Shown here: positions 17,845-27,337 of the stretch, one piece after another
Position numbering within the stretch: the stretch's first letter is position 1
Layout: every line of letters starts with the position of its first letter
Assembly: GCA_026129905.1 (NCBI GenBank)
Contig: JAHCHE010000003.1
Location: forward strand, 186,001-250,000
Direction: 5' to 3'
Source of the DNA: Bryobacteraceae bacterium
Lineage (GTDB): Bacteria > Acidobacteriota > Terriglobia > Bryobacterales > Bryobacteraceae
Length of the DNA: 64,000 nt
Position numbers and translations under genes: made by a program
The notes under the pieces: model-generated
The model's database searches: none
What the model was told of the DNA's origin: nothing
The model's input: the letters and a program-made list of their open reading frames with translations, nothing else

Positions 17845-19712
17845 TGTGGGAACCGCTTTTCGGCGCCATCTGCGCACCGGGCGAAGTCCGGTTCGCCCTG
17901 TGGGCTTCCGATGCCGAGCAGGTGGAACTGACCGTAGAGCGCCCCGAAGGCGTCTGCCACACCTATCCCATGGCGAAATCCGAAGATGGATTGTTCCGTG
18001 CGGCGGTATCCTCGGTCCGCGCCGGGGATCGCTACCGCTACCGCGCCGACGGCAAGTGGCCTTACCCCGACCCGGCGTCGCGTTACCAGCCGGACGGCGT
18101 TCATGGCCCTTCCGAAGTGATCGATCCCGCCGCGTTCTCCTGGACCGACGGCGAGTGGCGCGGCATTCCGCTCCAGGACACCGTCTTCTACGAACTGCAC
18201 GTCGGCGCCTTCACGCCTGCGGGCACATTTGACGCGGCGCGGGCGCGCCTGCCGTATCTGCGGGACCTGGGCATCAACGCCGTCGAGCTGATGCCGGTGG
18301 CGGATTTCCCCGGCCAGCGCAACTGGGGGTATGACGGCGTCGCGCTGTTTGCTCCGGCGCGATGCTACGGCCGCCCTGACGATCTGCGCCGGTTCGTCGA
18401 CGAGGCGCATTGCCTGGGACTCGCCGTTTACCTCGACGTCGTCTACAACCACTTCGGACCCGATGGCGCGTATGCCGTCGCTTTCAGCCCAATGTTCTTT
18501 TCGCCGCGCCACCAAAGCCCCTGGGGCGCAGGCATCAACCTGGACGACGAAGGCAGCGCGCACGTGCGGCGCTACTTCATCGAAAACGCGCTGCATTGGC
18601 TGCACGAGTATCATATCGATGGCTTGCGGCTGGACGCCACGCACGTCCTGGTCGACGACAGCCCCCGCCATTTCCTGGCCGAGCTTTCCTCCCGCGTACG
18701 GGCTTCCTTTTCCGCCGCTGCCCGCTGTCCGGTTCTCATCGCGGAGGACACCAGTAACGACCAGCTCATGCTCCTGCCGGAGGAGGACGCCGGCTGGCAA
18801 CTGGACGCCGTCTGGTCCGACGACTTCCATCACCAGGTGCGGCGACACCTAACCGGCGACGCGGAGGGTTATTACATCGATTTCACCGGCTCGATGGAGG
18901 ATCTCGTCCACACCGTGCGCCGCGGCTGGTTCTTCACCGGCCAGTACGCGCCGCACTTTCAGCGCAACCGGGGCACCGATACCGCGCGCCTCCCGCTGGA
19001 CCGGTTCGTTTTCTTCATCCAGAACCACGATCAGATCGGTAACCGCGCCTTCGGCGACCGCCTGAACCATGCCATCGAGCCCGCGCTCTACCACGCCGTG
19101 ACGGTGCTGCTCATGCTGGCGCCCGAGACGCCGCTGCTGTTCATGGGGCAGGAGTGGGCTGCTTCCACGCCTTTCCAGTTCTTCACCGACCACTACGAAG
19201 ACCTCGGCAAGCTGGTAACCGCCGGCCGCCGCCGTGAATTCGCCGGCTTCGCGTCCTTCTCGGATCCCCAACGCAACGCCTCCATCCCCGACCCGCAGGC
19301 GTTGTCGACGTTCGAGACCAGCAAGCTGGCCTGGGAGGAACGCGATCGGGAGCCTCACGCATCCACGCTGCGGCTGTACCGCCGCCTGCTTCAGTTGCGG
19401 CGCGATCATCCGGCACTGCAATCGCGGCGCCGCGAGGACCTGTACGTTACGGCCGTCGATGAAGGCGCGTTGGCCATGTGCCGCCAGTGCGGCTCTTCCG
19501 CGCTTCTAGTTCTGGTACGTACTGCCGGACGCGCCGAGATCGACCTTAGTACGCTGGCCATGGCGGACCCCGGGCCGGGGCAGACGTGGACCTTGCTGCT
19601 GTCCACCGAAGATCCCGATTTCACCGCGCAACCCGCGCCAGTACGGCTTACGGGAACGCCTCCGGTGGTTGCGTTCGAGCGGCCGGGAGCGGTGGTTTTC
19701 CGCGGCGCGTAG
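17844..19712 (+). CDS. treZ: Malto-oligosyltrehalose trehalohydrolase, TreZ
   Basis: 622 aa from ATG 17844, which overlaps the glgX stop by one base. The open frame extends upstream, but that part is a shadow of glgX. A CBM48-like N-terminus ([18 protein letters not shown]) is followed by a GH13 barrel with [35 protein letters not shown], region [12 protein letters not shown] (about 200), region [10 protein letters not shown] (nucleophile Asp, about 263), LIAEDT and the [16 protein letters not shown] segment typical of TreZ. It releases trehalose from maltooligosyl-trehalose made by TreY. treY is not in the window, which is unusual because treY, treZ and glgX are often clustered. Trehalose would serve as an osmo- or desiccation protectant. 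Confidence 0.94.
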   Translation: MWEPLFGAICAPGEVRFALWASDAEQVELTVERPEGVCHTYPMAKSEDGLFRAAVSSVRAGDRYRYRADGKWPYPDPASRYQPDGVHGPSEVIDPAAFSWTDGEWRGIPLQDTVFYELHVGAFTPAGTFDAARARLPYLRDLGINAVELMPVADFPGQRNWGYDGVALFAPARCYGRPDDLRRFVDEAHCLGLAVYLDVVYNHFGPDGAYAVAFSPMFFSPRHQSPWGAGINLDDEGSAHVRRYFIENALHWLHEYHIDGLRLDATHVLVDDSPRHFLAELSSRVRASFSAAARCPVLIAEDTSNDQLMLLPEEDAGWQLDAVWSDDFHHQVRRHLTGDAEGYYIDFTGSMEDLVHTVRRGWFFTGQYAPHFQRNRGTDTARLPLDRFVFFIQNHDQIGNRAFGDRLNHAIEPALYHAVTVLLMLAPETPLLFMGQEWAASTPFQFFTDHYEDLGKLVTAGRRREFAGFASFSDPQRNASIPDPQALSTFETSKLAWEERDREPHASTLRLYRRLLQLRRDHPALQSRRREDLYVTAVDEGALAMCRQCGSSALLVLVRTAGRAEIDLSTLAMADPGPGQTWTLLLSTEDPDFTAQPAPVRLTGTPPVVAFERPGAVVFRGA

Positions 19713-19794
19713 CCACGGCGATGAGAGGCGCGCCAGGGCGCGTCCACTTAGGCACAGGGAAGTTCCCTAGGGGCGATCTTCGGCCTCGAAATGC

Positions 19795-19800
19795 TAAAAT
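19795..19800 (+). promoter_or_regulatory. -10 element (TAAAAT) upstream of the flavoprotein gene
   Basis: TAAAAT sits 43 nt before GTG 19844, so this gene has a normal leader with the strong AGGAGGAGG ribosome site at 19831-19839. No clear -35 is visible. Confidence 0.35.
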
Positions 19801-19843
19801 GGGGACTTCATGCAGGAGGCACGCTGGACAAGGAGGAGGCTCT

Positions 19844-21322
19844 GTGAATTCGCCTGTCGTCATCATCGGCGCTGGACCCGCCGGGTTGACCGCTGCATAC
19901 GAACTCTCCAAGCACGACATTCGGTCCGTCATCCTTGAAAAGAGCAATATCGTAGGGGGTCTGGCGCAGACAGCGGAGTATAAAGGCTATCTGTTTGATA
20001 TCGGCGGACACCGGTTCTTCAGCAAGGTGACGCTGGTCGAACGGATGTGGCAGGAAGTCATGGGAGCGGATTTCATCGCCCGCCCCCGTTTATCCCGCAT
20101 TTATTATAATTCCAAGTTCTTCCACTATCCGCTCGTCCCGATGGACGCCCTGAAGAAACTCGGCTTTTTCGAGGCGGCCAAGTGCGGTTTCAGCTATCTC
20201 AGGAGCCGCCTGGCGCCCGTAAAACCCGAGACCAATTTCGAAGCCTGGGTTTCCAATCGCTTCGGAACCCGGCTCTACGGCATCTTTTTCAAGACGTATA
20301 CCGAAAAAGTTTGGGGAATTCCCTGCACCGAAATCGACTCGGAATGGGCGGCTCAGCGCATTAAGGGTCTGTCGATGACTTCGCTGCTCAAGAACACCCT
20401 GTTCCCGCAGAAAAATTCGACGGACAAAAAGAACGTCATCAAGACTCTCATCCACGAGTTTCACTATCCGCGCCGCGGCCCGGGAATGATGTGGCAGCGC
20501 TTCCGCGAGATCGTCGAGCAGCGCGGCTCCGCCGTAACCTTCCAGGCCCCGGTGGAGAAGATCTTCTGGAGGCCAGGCCGCGTCACGGGCATCCAGGCGG
20601 GCGGCAGCCTTTACGAAGGCGACCACTTCATCAGCAGCATGCCGATCCGGGAGCTGATCCAGGCCCTCGATCCCGCGCCGCCGGAAAAAGTCCGCGCCGC
20701 CGCCGCCGATTTCAACTACCGCGACTTTCTTACCGTCGTCCTCATCGTCAAGGGCCGGGACCTGTTCCCCGACAACTGGATCTACGTCCACGAACCCGGC
20801 GTCAAAGTCGGGCGTGTCCAGAACTACAAGAACTGGAGCCCCGACATGGTCCCGGATCCGGAGACCACCGGGCTGGGTCTGGAATATTTCTGCTTCGAGA
20901 ACGACGAACTCTGGAGCACGCCCGACGACCAACTCATTGAACTCGGCCGCCGCGAGATGGACCGGCTCGGCCTCATCGATCCCAACTCGGTGATCGATGG
21001 CACGGTGCTGCGCATCGAGAAGGCGTATCCCGTGTACGACGGCGTCTACAAGCGCGGCCTCGAGGCGATCCGCGAGTTCCTTCATACGGTTCCCAACCTC
21101 CAGTTGGTGGGGCGCAACGGCATGCATCGGTATAACAACCAGGATCACTCGATGCTTACCGCCGTGCTGGCCGCTCGCAATATCCTGGGCGGGCGCTACG
21201 ACCTATGGTCGGTGAATGCCGAAACCGACTACCACGAGGAAGGCAAGCTCATCACGGAAAAGGAACTCGCCGAGATGGAGGCTACCCAGCCCGGCGTCCC
21301 GCTCCGCGTCACCTCGGACTGA
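19844..21322 (+). CDS. FAD-dependent oxidoreductase, UDP-galactopyranose-mutase/amine-oxidase-like
   Basis: 492 aa from GTG 19844, set by the strong AGGAGGAGG site at 19831-19839. The N-terminus is a Rossmann FAD-binding motif ([18 protein letters not shown], then [15 protein letters not shown] and [13 protein letters not shown]), as in UDP-galactopyranose mutase and protoporphyrinogen-oxidase-like flavoproteins. Near the C-terminus [20 protein letters not shown] contains the second FAD contact; this motif is frequent in the COG1232-like group found in polysaccharide loci. The length exceeds classic Glf (about 370-390 aa), so a true mutase is doubtful. I infer a sugar-nucleotide or lipid-linked sugar enzyme. 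No transferase genes are adjacent, and the hairpin at 21342-21365 follows its stop. Confidence 0.8.
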   Translation: MNSPVVIIGAGPAGLTAAYELSKHDIRSVILEKSNIVGGLAQTAEYKGYLFDIGGHRFFSKVTLVERMWQEVMGADFIARPRLSRIYYNSKFFHYPLVPMDALKKLGFFEAAKCGFSYLRSRLAPVKPETNFEAWVSNRFGTRLYGIFFKTYTEKVWGIPCTEIDSEWAAQRIKGLSMTSLLKNTLFPQKNSTDKKNVIKTLIHEFHYPRRGPGMMWQRFREIVEQRGSAVTFQAPVEKIFWRPGRVTGIQAGGSLYEGDHFISSMPIRELIQALDPAPPEKVRAAAADFNYRDFLTVVLIVKGRDLFPDNWIYVHEPGVKVGRVQNYKNWSPDMVPDPETTGLGLEYFCFENDELWSTPDDQLIELGRREMDRLGLIDPNSVIDGTVLRIEKAYPVYDGVYKRGLEAIREFLHTVPNLQLVGRNGMHRYNNQDHSMLTAVLAARNILGGRYDLWSVNAETDYHEEGKLITEKELAEMEATQPGVPLRVTSD

Positions 21323-21341
21323 TCGTTACTCGATGTCCCCG

Positions 21342-21365
21342 GATTGCCGGATTCAGCCGGCAATC
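21342..21365 (+). terminator. Hairpin GATTGCCGG-ATTCAG-CCGGCAATC after the flavoprotein gene
   Basis: A perfect 9-bp inverted repeat with a 6-nt loop begins 20 nt after the stop at 21322. It lacks a T-tract, so it may stabilise the mRNA end or act with Rho rather than be an intrinsic terminator. The rest of the 360-nt gap is AT-richer near 21480-21500 and has TATGATAAT near 21630; no gene is seen. Confidence 0.4.
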
Positions 21366-21682
21366 GGCCGGCGAACGGAGTTCTTCCGCCTGGGCCGCAT
21401 TGTGGGCGGCCGCACATCATGGTTGAGGATAACTCCTTCCCCGTCCGGAACCTCCCCATGTCTGCTTTTTCGGTTCTCAAAATATTAATAACTCATTGTA
21501 TTTATTGGTCAGGCCAGACCGTGATCCGAACTGGAGGCTGGACGCCGACGAGATTCACGGCGCCTTTCACGCATAGTGACATACCTTTGGCTGAATGGCT
21601 TCGGACTGGCTGGATGCGGAAAGGGGGTATGATAATCGGACATTTTCACATTACCCGTATCCAAAGATGAAAGGAGATCCCT

Positions 21683-23940
21683 TTGCTTCGAAGCAGCTCA
21701 TCCCTCCGATTGGCGGCGCTGACCGTTACCTGCGCAACCATCCTCAGCGCGGCGGCCAAAGAACAGGCTCCGCTTTACTTCGAGCAGAACCGCGGCCAGC
21801 ACGCCGCCGGCGTTCTTTTTTTGAGCCGCCTCGGCGAAGGCTGGTTGTCTCTATCCCGGAGCGGCGTGGCCTTCTGGGACCGGCGCGGCATGGCTTGGCA
21901 TGTGGATCGAGAGCGGCTCGCCGGAGGTAGAGGTGACGGGGGACGAACCGTTAACCGGCCGGGTACATTACTTGCTGGGAAACGATCCTTCTCGCTGGGC
22001 GACCGAAATCCCGACCTACGGCCGCGTTCGGTACGAGCAGGTCTACCCAGGCATCGACCTGGTTTTCTACCGAGGAGAGAGCGGACAGCTCGAGTTCGAC
22101 TTCGTGGTGGCTCCGGGCGCGGATCCGTCGCGGATCGGACTGCGGCTGGTGAGCCGGAACGCCGTGAATGTTACTTCGGATCGCAACCTCGTCGCCAGGA
22201 CCGAAACGGGAGAGCTTGTTCACAAAGCCCCGGTTGTGTACCAGGCAAGCGACGGCGAACGCACCGCAATCGGGGGCCGGTACAAGCTGGATGGCAATCT
22301 GCTGCGGTTTGAGATCGGCGAGTTCGATCCCAGCCGGACGCTGGTGATCGACCCGGTGGTGCTGTTCGCGAGCTACCTGGGCGGGACCGGCGTGGACCAG
22401 GGACGCGGGATCGCGCTGGATGCCGATGGCAACATCTACCTCACCGGAGGCACGACCTCCCCGAACTTCCCAACCAGGAACCCGCTGCAAGCCAACCTGA
22501 CAGACACGCAGAGCGACGTATTTGTGACCAAGCTGAACGCGGATGCGACGGAACTGATCTTCTCCACCTACATCGGGGGACAGAGCGGGGATCAAGGACG
22601 CTGTATCGCGGTAGGACCTGACGGCGCTGCGTATGTCGGTGGAAACGCCGGCCCGTCGTTTCCCGCGACGCCTGGAGCATTCCAGGCCCAGTCGTCCTTG
22701 CAGGGCGACGCGTTCCTGTTGAAGCTCAACCCATCCGGGTCGGCGTTGGAGTACGCGACCTACCTGGCAGGAACGCGGTCGGACATGGTTACCGCCATCG
22801 CGGTGGATGAGAAGGGCAATCTGTTTGCGGCCGGCCACACGGCATCGGACGATTTCCCCGTGACTCCAGGCGCGGCGCAAGCGGTCCGCCCGCGGACGGG
22901 AAACAGCAACGATGCGTTCGTGGTCAAGCTGAACCCGCAGGGGACGGCTCTACTCTACTCGACGTTGGTCGGGGGCTCCGACGATGACGAGGGGCGCGCG
23001 ATCGCGCTGTTTAACGGTTTCGGCCTACATCAACGGGATCGACTCAATCGCAGGACTTGCCGGCGACGGAAGGGGTGGCGCAACTTCCCCACCACGGCCG
23101 CCTTCCAGGCCGTCAGTGGCGGTGGGCAGGACGCGATCCTCGCAAAGATCGATCCGAGCGCCGATCTGGGTGAGCCGCAAATCGGCTGCGCGGCGGGGTT
23201 CCTGGCTCCACTGCGGCCGCTCATCGGCGTGCTCGCGCCGCGGTCGATCGGGACGGTGTTCGGGATCAACTTCTCGACCTCGACCGGACGCAGCCCGCAG
23301 GTTGGAGACGATGGGCTGATCGCAACCAATCTCGCCAACACGTGCCTGGAGATTGACGGCCGCCGCGCGCCGATGTACTTCGTGAATTCGACTCAGGTCA
23401 ATTTCCAGGTTCCCGTGGAGACGGCTCCAGGGTGGGTACGCGCGTATGTGATCCGGAGCTGCGGCGGGAACAACGAGGCGCGGTCGGAGCCGTTGTTCGT
23501 CGAAATCGGGCGGGCGCGGCCGCAGTTCTTCCTCTTCCAGCTAAGAGAGCCGGCGATCGCGGCGATAAACGATACCGAGACCGGCAACACTGGCGAGGTG
23601 GCGATCGTAGGTCCGGCTTCGGCGGGCGCGCCATTCAGGCCGGCGACCGGGGGACATCGTGAGCGCGTACTTCACTGCCGGCGGACCGACGCAGACTCCG
23701 CTTGCAGCCGGTCAGATCCCGGGAGCGGCGGTTTTCCTGAGTAGCGAGTACACCGTGCGTCTGGGGGGCGTCCTCCTCCCGCAGGCAGAGGTGTTCTATG
23801 TGGGCGCCGCGCCCTGCTGCGCGGGGCTGGACCAACTGACGTTCCGCGTGCCGGCGAACATGCCCGAGCGGAACCACGAGCTAGTTCTGACGGTCGGTGG
23901 AGTGGAGAGCTCGAGCGGGCCGTTTATCGCGGTGCAGTAA
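21683..23940 (+). pseudogene. Frameshifted SBBP beta-propeller protein with C-terminal TIGR03437 (Solibacter-type) domain
   Basis: A TTG at 21683 with AAGGAG upstream starts a signal peptide, then an LYFEQNRGQHAAGV opening typical of SBBP-repeat proteins. The homology then changes frame at least three times: near 21895-21925 (into VEVTGDEPLTGRVHYLLGND), twice or more between about 23010 and 23085 where only fragments such as AYINGID and SQDLPATEGVAQ survive, and near 23640-23655 at a GGGGG run (into GDIVSAYFTAGGPTQT). Between shifts the repeats (DVFVTKLNADATELIFSTYIGG, DAFVVKLNPQGTALLYSTLVGG) and the TIGR03437 domain are well kept. The intact form would be a secreted beta-propeller protein of about 750 aa. 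The shifts may be real decay or assembly errors, given how well the coding parts are conserved. Confidence 0.75.
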
Positions 23941-23963
23941 GGAACTCGGCGCAGGTCTGGTCC

Positions 23964-24758
23964 TCAGCCGGTCCGGCTGACCAGCGGCGTGCGGTAGACT
24001 TCGCCCGTTTCGGCGACGCAGAAGTATAAAAAACGCTGCCACACCGTCAGGCCGTGCGGGACGACAACCTTGCCCTCTACCTCAGGCGCGACAAACGGCA
24101 GCAGGTGCTGTTTGATGACCTTGCCGCTCGCCGCGTCGAGCTTGAAGAAGGCGCGGTAGTTGCTCTCGGCGCACCAGAGTGAACCGTCCGGATCCCAACC
24201 AAGGCCGTGCGGGCGGATGCCGGGCGCCGGCAGGAAACGCGCCACCGAGGCGTTTCTGGAATTGAGGACGAAGATCTTCGCGGCCGGAGGAACGGCGAGG
24301 AACAGCTCGCCGCGCCGCCATTCCAGGCCATGGCCGCCCGTGCTGACGGCGTTCGGGCTGGGATTGCCCCACTTGACGACGCCGGAGCCGGGACTCTCAA
24401 ATTCGGCCTGAAGCTCGCCGGTGGCCGGGTCCACCCGGATCAGCTTGCGGTTGTACGTGGACGCAATCCACAGCGACTGGCCGTCGAACGTGATGCCGCT
24501 GCCGCGATCGGCCGGCGTGTCGATCTCGCGGACCAGGCGGCCCGAGTCGATCTCCACCAGCGACGCTTTGTTGGTTTCCTGGTCGAGAATCCAGAGCCCT
24601 TCCCTTGTCGCTTGCAGTCCGTTGGGATGCGGGCCGGGGGTTTTGTACAGGCGCTGGACCGAGTCGGCGACGGTGGTCGGGAAATCGACCGCCGCCACGA
24701 GAGCGGAGGCGGGGAGCCCCAGCCCGGAAAGCTTCAGCCAGTCTCTGCGAGACAGCAT
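23964..24758 (-). CDS. Exported beta-propeller protein (SMP-30/virginiamycin-B-lyase-like)
   Basis: 264 aa. The N-terminus SRRDWLKLSGLGLPASALVAA is a Tat-type signal in the SRRxFLK style (here DWLK). The mature part has five or so repeating four-strand units with GLWILDQETNKASLVEI, GSGITFDGQSLWIASTYN, IRPHGLGWDPDGSLWCAES and PHGLTVWQRFLYFC, as in SMP-30/gluconolactonase and Vgb-like propellers. The catalytic residues of Vgb or SMP-30 cannot be placed with confidence, so substrate and reaction are unknown. It follows the Gfo/Idh/MocA gene by 18 nt on the same strand and should be co-transcribed, which suggests a role in periplasmic sugar or sugar-acid handling. Confidence 0.65.
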   Translation of the reverse strand: MLSRRDWLKLSGLGLPASALVAAVDFPTTVADSVQRLYKTPGPHPNGLQATREGLWILDQETNKASLVEIDSGRLVREIDTPADRGSGITFDGQSLWIASTYNRKLIRVDPATGELQAEFESPGSGVVKWGNPSPNAVSTGGHGLEWRRGELFLAVPPAAKIFVLNSRNASVARFLPAPGIRPHGLGWDPDGSLWCAESNYRAFFKLDAASGKVIKQHLLPFVAPEVEGKVVVPHGLTVWQRFLYFCVAETGEVYRTPLVSRTG

Positions 24759-24776
24759 TGGGATATCTTACCTCCG

Positions 24777-25967
24777 TCAGGCCGTCTCGGCGCCCCGCCA
24801 TGGCAGGCGCGCGCCCTTGCGGTAGGCGAGATTCCCGAAGTGCGCGGCATTGGCGGCGTCGATGGCGGAGTTCACGTCCGCATTTGGTTGTTTGCGGCTG
24901 CGGACGCAATCGAGAAAGTTGCGCACATGGTCGATCGTGCCGTCCCGAAGCGAGCGCATGCGGATCTCCGGCTCCGGATACTCGGTTCTCTCGCGAGCGA
25001 CGATGCCTTCCGGATAGACGGCGAAGCCGTCCCGGTTGATGCGAAGCATGGCGTTGCCGCCCCGGAAGACAATCGTCCCGCCGTCGAGGTGGCAGTGCAT
25101 GGTTCCGTTGTAGACGATGGCGAAGTCGCCGGGATATTCCCAGAATGCGTTGATTGTGTCGGGGCACTCCTGGAAATCGAAGGCGTATTTGCCGCCGGCC
25201 GCCTGAGCGGTTTTGGGGACGCCGGCGTCGAGGAGCCAGTGGATCGTGTCGCACCAGTGGCTGTAAAGGTCGGTGAGATGGCCGCCGCCGAAATCCCAAA
25301 ACCAGCGCCAGCGGTAGAAGCGGGCGGCGTTCAACGGCTGCCCGGGCGCCGAACCCAGCCAGCGCTTCCAATCCAGTTCCGCTTCTTCAACCGGGGCCGT
25401 CGCTGGGTTGAACTCGAGATACGTCTGGTACCAGGAGGCGAGCACGAGGGTGATCTTGCCCAGCCGCCCCGAGGCGACGATCCGGCGGGCCTGATCGAAG
25501 TGCGGCCAGCTTCGCTGCTGGTATCCCACCTGAATCACCTGGCGCGAATCGCGCGCGGCGCGGCGCAGTTGCTCGCCTTCCTGGATCGTGTGCGAGACGG
25601 GCTTCTCGACATAGACGTCCTTGCCGGCTTGAATGGCGTCGATGGTCATCGGAACGTGCCAGTGATCGGGAGACCCGATAACGACCGCGTCGATGTCCTT
25701 GCGTTCGAGCACGCGCCGGTACTCCACCTCCTCGGCGGCGCCGGGCGCGATTTTGGCGACCGTCTCGCGGCGGCGCGGGCCGTAGACGTCGCAGACGGAG
25801 ACGATTTCCGCCCCGCCGATTTCGTTGACCAGGCCCAGAAGATATCGGCACCGGCCTCCGCACCCGATTCCCGCGATCCGTATCCGGTTGTTGGCCCCGC
25901 GAACCCGGGCCTGCGACAGCGCGGCGGCGGTCCCGGCTTTCAGAAACTGGCGGCGGTTGTCAATCAT
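24777..25967 (-). CDS. Tat-exported Gfo/Idh/MocA-family oxidoreductase
   Basis: 396 aa. A Tat-like signal (NRRQFLKAGTAAALSQA) precedes the Rossmann fold (IRIAGIGCGGRCRYLLGL). The family motif EKPVSHT follows VDAIQAGKDVYV-type context, and the C-terminal Gfo/Idh/MocA sheet includes FWDFGGGHLTDLYSHWCD, which supplies the usual active-site residues (H, D and a downstream W). Tat export of a cofactor-loaded dehydrogenase is common in Acidobacteriota and Planctomycetota. Substrates are sugars or inositols; the specific one is unknown. Its start faces that of the MacB-like permease across 128 bp. Confidence 0.88.
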   Translation of the reverse strand: MIDNRRQFLKAGTAAALSQARVRGANNRIRIAGIGCGGRCRYLLGLVNEIGGAEIVSVCDVYGPRRRETVAKIAPGAAEEVEYRRVLERKDIDAVVIGSPDHWHVPMTIDAIQAGKDVYVEKPVSHTIQEGEQLRRAARDSRQVIQVGYQQRSWPHFDQARRIVASGRLGKITLVLASWYQTYLEFNPATAPVEEAELDWKRWLGSAPGQPLNAARFYRWRWFWDFGGGHLTDLYSHWCDTIHWLLDAGVPKTAQAAGGKYAFDFQECPDTINAFWEYPGDFAIVYNGTMHCHLDGGTIVFRGGNAMLRINRDGFAVYPEGIVARERTEYPEPEIRMRSLRDGTIDHVRNFLDCVRSRKQPNADVNSAIDAANAAHFGNLAYRKGARLPWRGAETA

Positions 25968-26085
25968 GGCGTGTTCCCGATGGCGCCTATGATATCGCTA
26001 AACTCGCCCCTCCGATACCATGAGCGACCCGCGTAAGCGGGACGTGGGATTATGGATGGGAGGAACGGTTTAGCAACGAGAACCG

Positions 26086-26091
26086 TATTCT
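26086..26091 (+). promoter_or_regulatory. -10 element (TATTCT) before the first MacB-like permease gene
   Basis: TATTCT ends 4 nt before GTG 26096; no ribosome site is visible between them. Confidence 0.35.
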
Positions 26092-26095
26092 GGTT

Positions 26096-27337
26096 GTGCA
26101 GGCGAAAGCGTCCTTCATCGAGGCCGTCGTGGTCGCGCTGGCCTCGCTCAGATCGAGCAAGCTCCGCAGCTTCCTGACCCTGCTCGGCATCATTCTTTCC
26201 ACAACGACGCTCATCGTCGTGATGAGCGTAATCCATGGAATGGACGTCTACATCGCGCAGAACGTCTCCGACATGGGGGTCGACGGATTCCGCGTGGTGC
26301 GGATGGCGTTTCTTGGGAACTGGGATCCGAAGAAATACCTGGAGCTGTTGCGGAAAAACCCGCAGATCATCCCGAGCGAGTACGAGTTCCTCAAGGAGAG
26401 AGTGACGCTTACTCGTGAAATCGGCATCCGGGCGGACCGGCGCGAAAAGGTGAACTTCCGCGAACGGCTGTTGGATGCGGTGCAACTGATCGGCGGCACG
26501 CCGAATTTCTGCCCGCTCACCAGTACGGATGTAGCCACCGGCCGCTTCTTCACCGAAGCCGAGAACCAGAGGCGGCTGAACGTCGCGTTCATCGGCAACG
26601 ACCTGAGGGTGGAGTTCTTTCCCAACGTCGATCCGATCGGCAAGGTGATCCAGATTCAGGGCCGCCCGTTTGAAGTGATCGGCGTGGCGAAGACGCAAGG
26701 GAGCGTGTTCGGACAGTCGAAGGACAACTTCGCGGTCATTCCGATCGACACCTACTTCAAGATGTATGGAAGCCGGTCGGGCATGGCCATCGTCGCCCTG
26801 GCGCAGGACCGGTATCGCCTGGCGCAGGCGCAGGACGAGATCCGGATGCTCCTGCGGGCCTTCCGGCATCTGCGGCCGGGACAGGAGGACAACTTCGCCA
26901 TCATCTCTTCCGACGCCCTCGTCGGCGCGTGGGATCAACTGACGGGCGTCATCGCGGCGACAGCGGTGGCGGTGGTGTCGGTCTTCATGGTGGTGGGCGG
27001 CGTGGTGATCATGAACATCATGCTCGCGGTGGTTACCGAACGGACGCACGAAATCGGCATCCGCAAGTCGGTAGGCGCGCGGAACCAGGACATCCTGAAT
27101 CAATTTCTGGTGGAATCCTCGGTTCTGGCGGCTAGCGGCGGGCTGCTCGGCGTGATTCTGGCCGTCGCGCTCACGCTGCTGGGCGGTCAACTGACGCCGG
27201 TTCCGATGTCGGTCCCGATGACGGCGGTGGTGATCGGCGTCGGCTTGTCGGCGGCGGTTGGGTTGTTCTTCGGGATCTATCCGGCGCAACGGGCGGCGAA
27301 GCTTGATCCCATCGAAGCGCTGCGGGTGGAGCGATGA
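26096..27337 (+). CDS. MacB/FtsX-type ABC transporter permease (first of a pair)
   Basis: 413 aa from GTG 26096. One N-terminal transmembrane helix (LRSFLTLLGIILSTTTLIVV) is followed by a periplasmic MacB-PCD-like domain (about 50-270), then the FtsX core with three helices and the conserved ERTHEIGIRKSVGARNQDI motif that contacts the ATPase. The order matches MacB-type mechanotransmission permeases, which use periplasmic movement rather than classic transport. The gene ends in an ATGA overlap with the second permease, so a heterodimer is likely. No ATP-binding subunit is present on either side; it must be encoded elsewhere. Confidence 0.9.
   Translation: MQAKASFIEAVVVALASLRSSKLRSFLTLLGIILSTTTLIVVMSVIHGMDVYIAQNVSDMGVDGFRVVRMAFLGNWDPKKYLELLRKNPQIIPSEYEFLKERVTLTREIGIRADRREKVNFRERLLDAVQLIGGTPNFCPLTSTDVATGRFFTEAENQRRLNVAFIGNDLRVEFFPNVDPIGKVIQIQGRPFEVIGVAKTQGSVFGQSKDNFAVIPIDTYFKMYGSRSGMAIVALAQDRYRLAQAQDEIRMLLRAFRHLRPGQEDNFAIISSDALVGAWDQLTGVIAATAVAVVSVFMVVGGVVIMNIMLAVVTERTHEIGIRKSVGARNQDILNQFLVESSVLAASGGLLGVILAVALTLLGGQLTPVPMSVPMTAVVIGVGLSAAVGLFFGIYPAQRAAKLDPIEALRVER

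Noticed and set aside
24207-26036. 609-codon open frame antisense to the propeller and Gfo/Idh genes
   Set aside because: Spans two real genes and their gap, with no recognisable domain.
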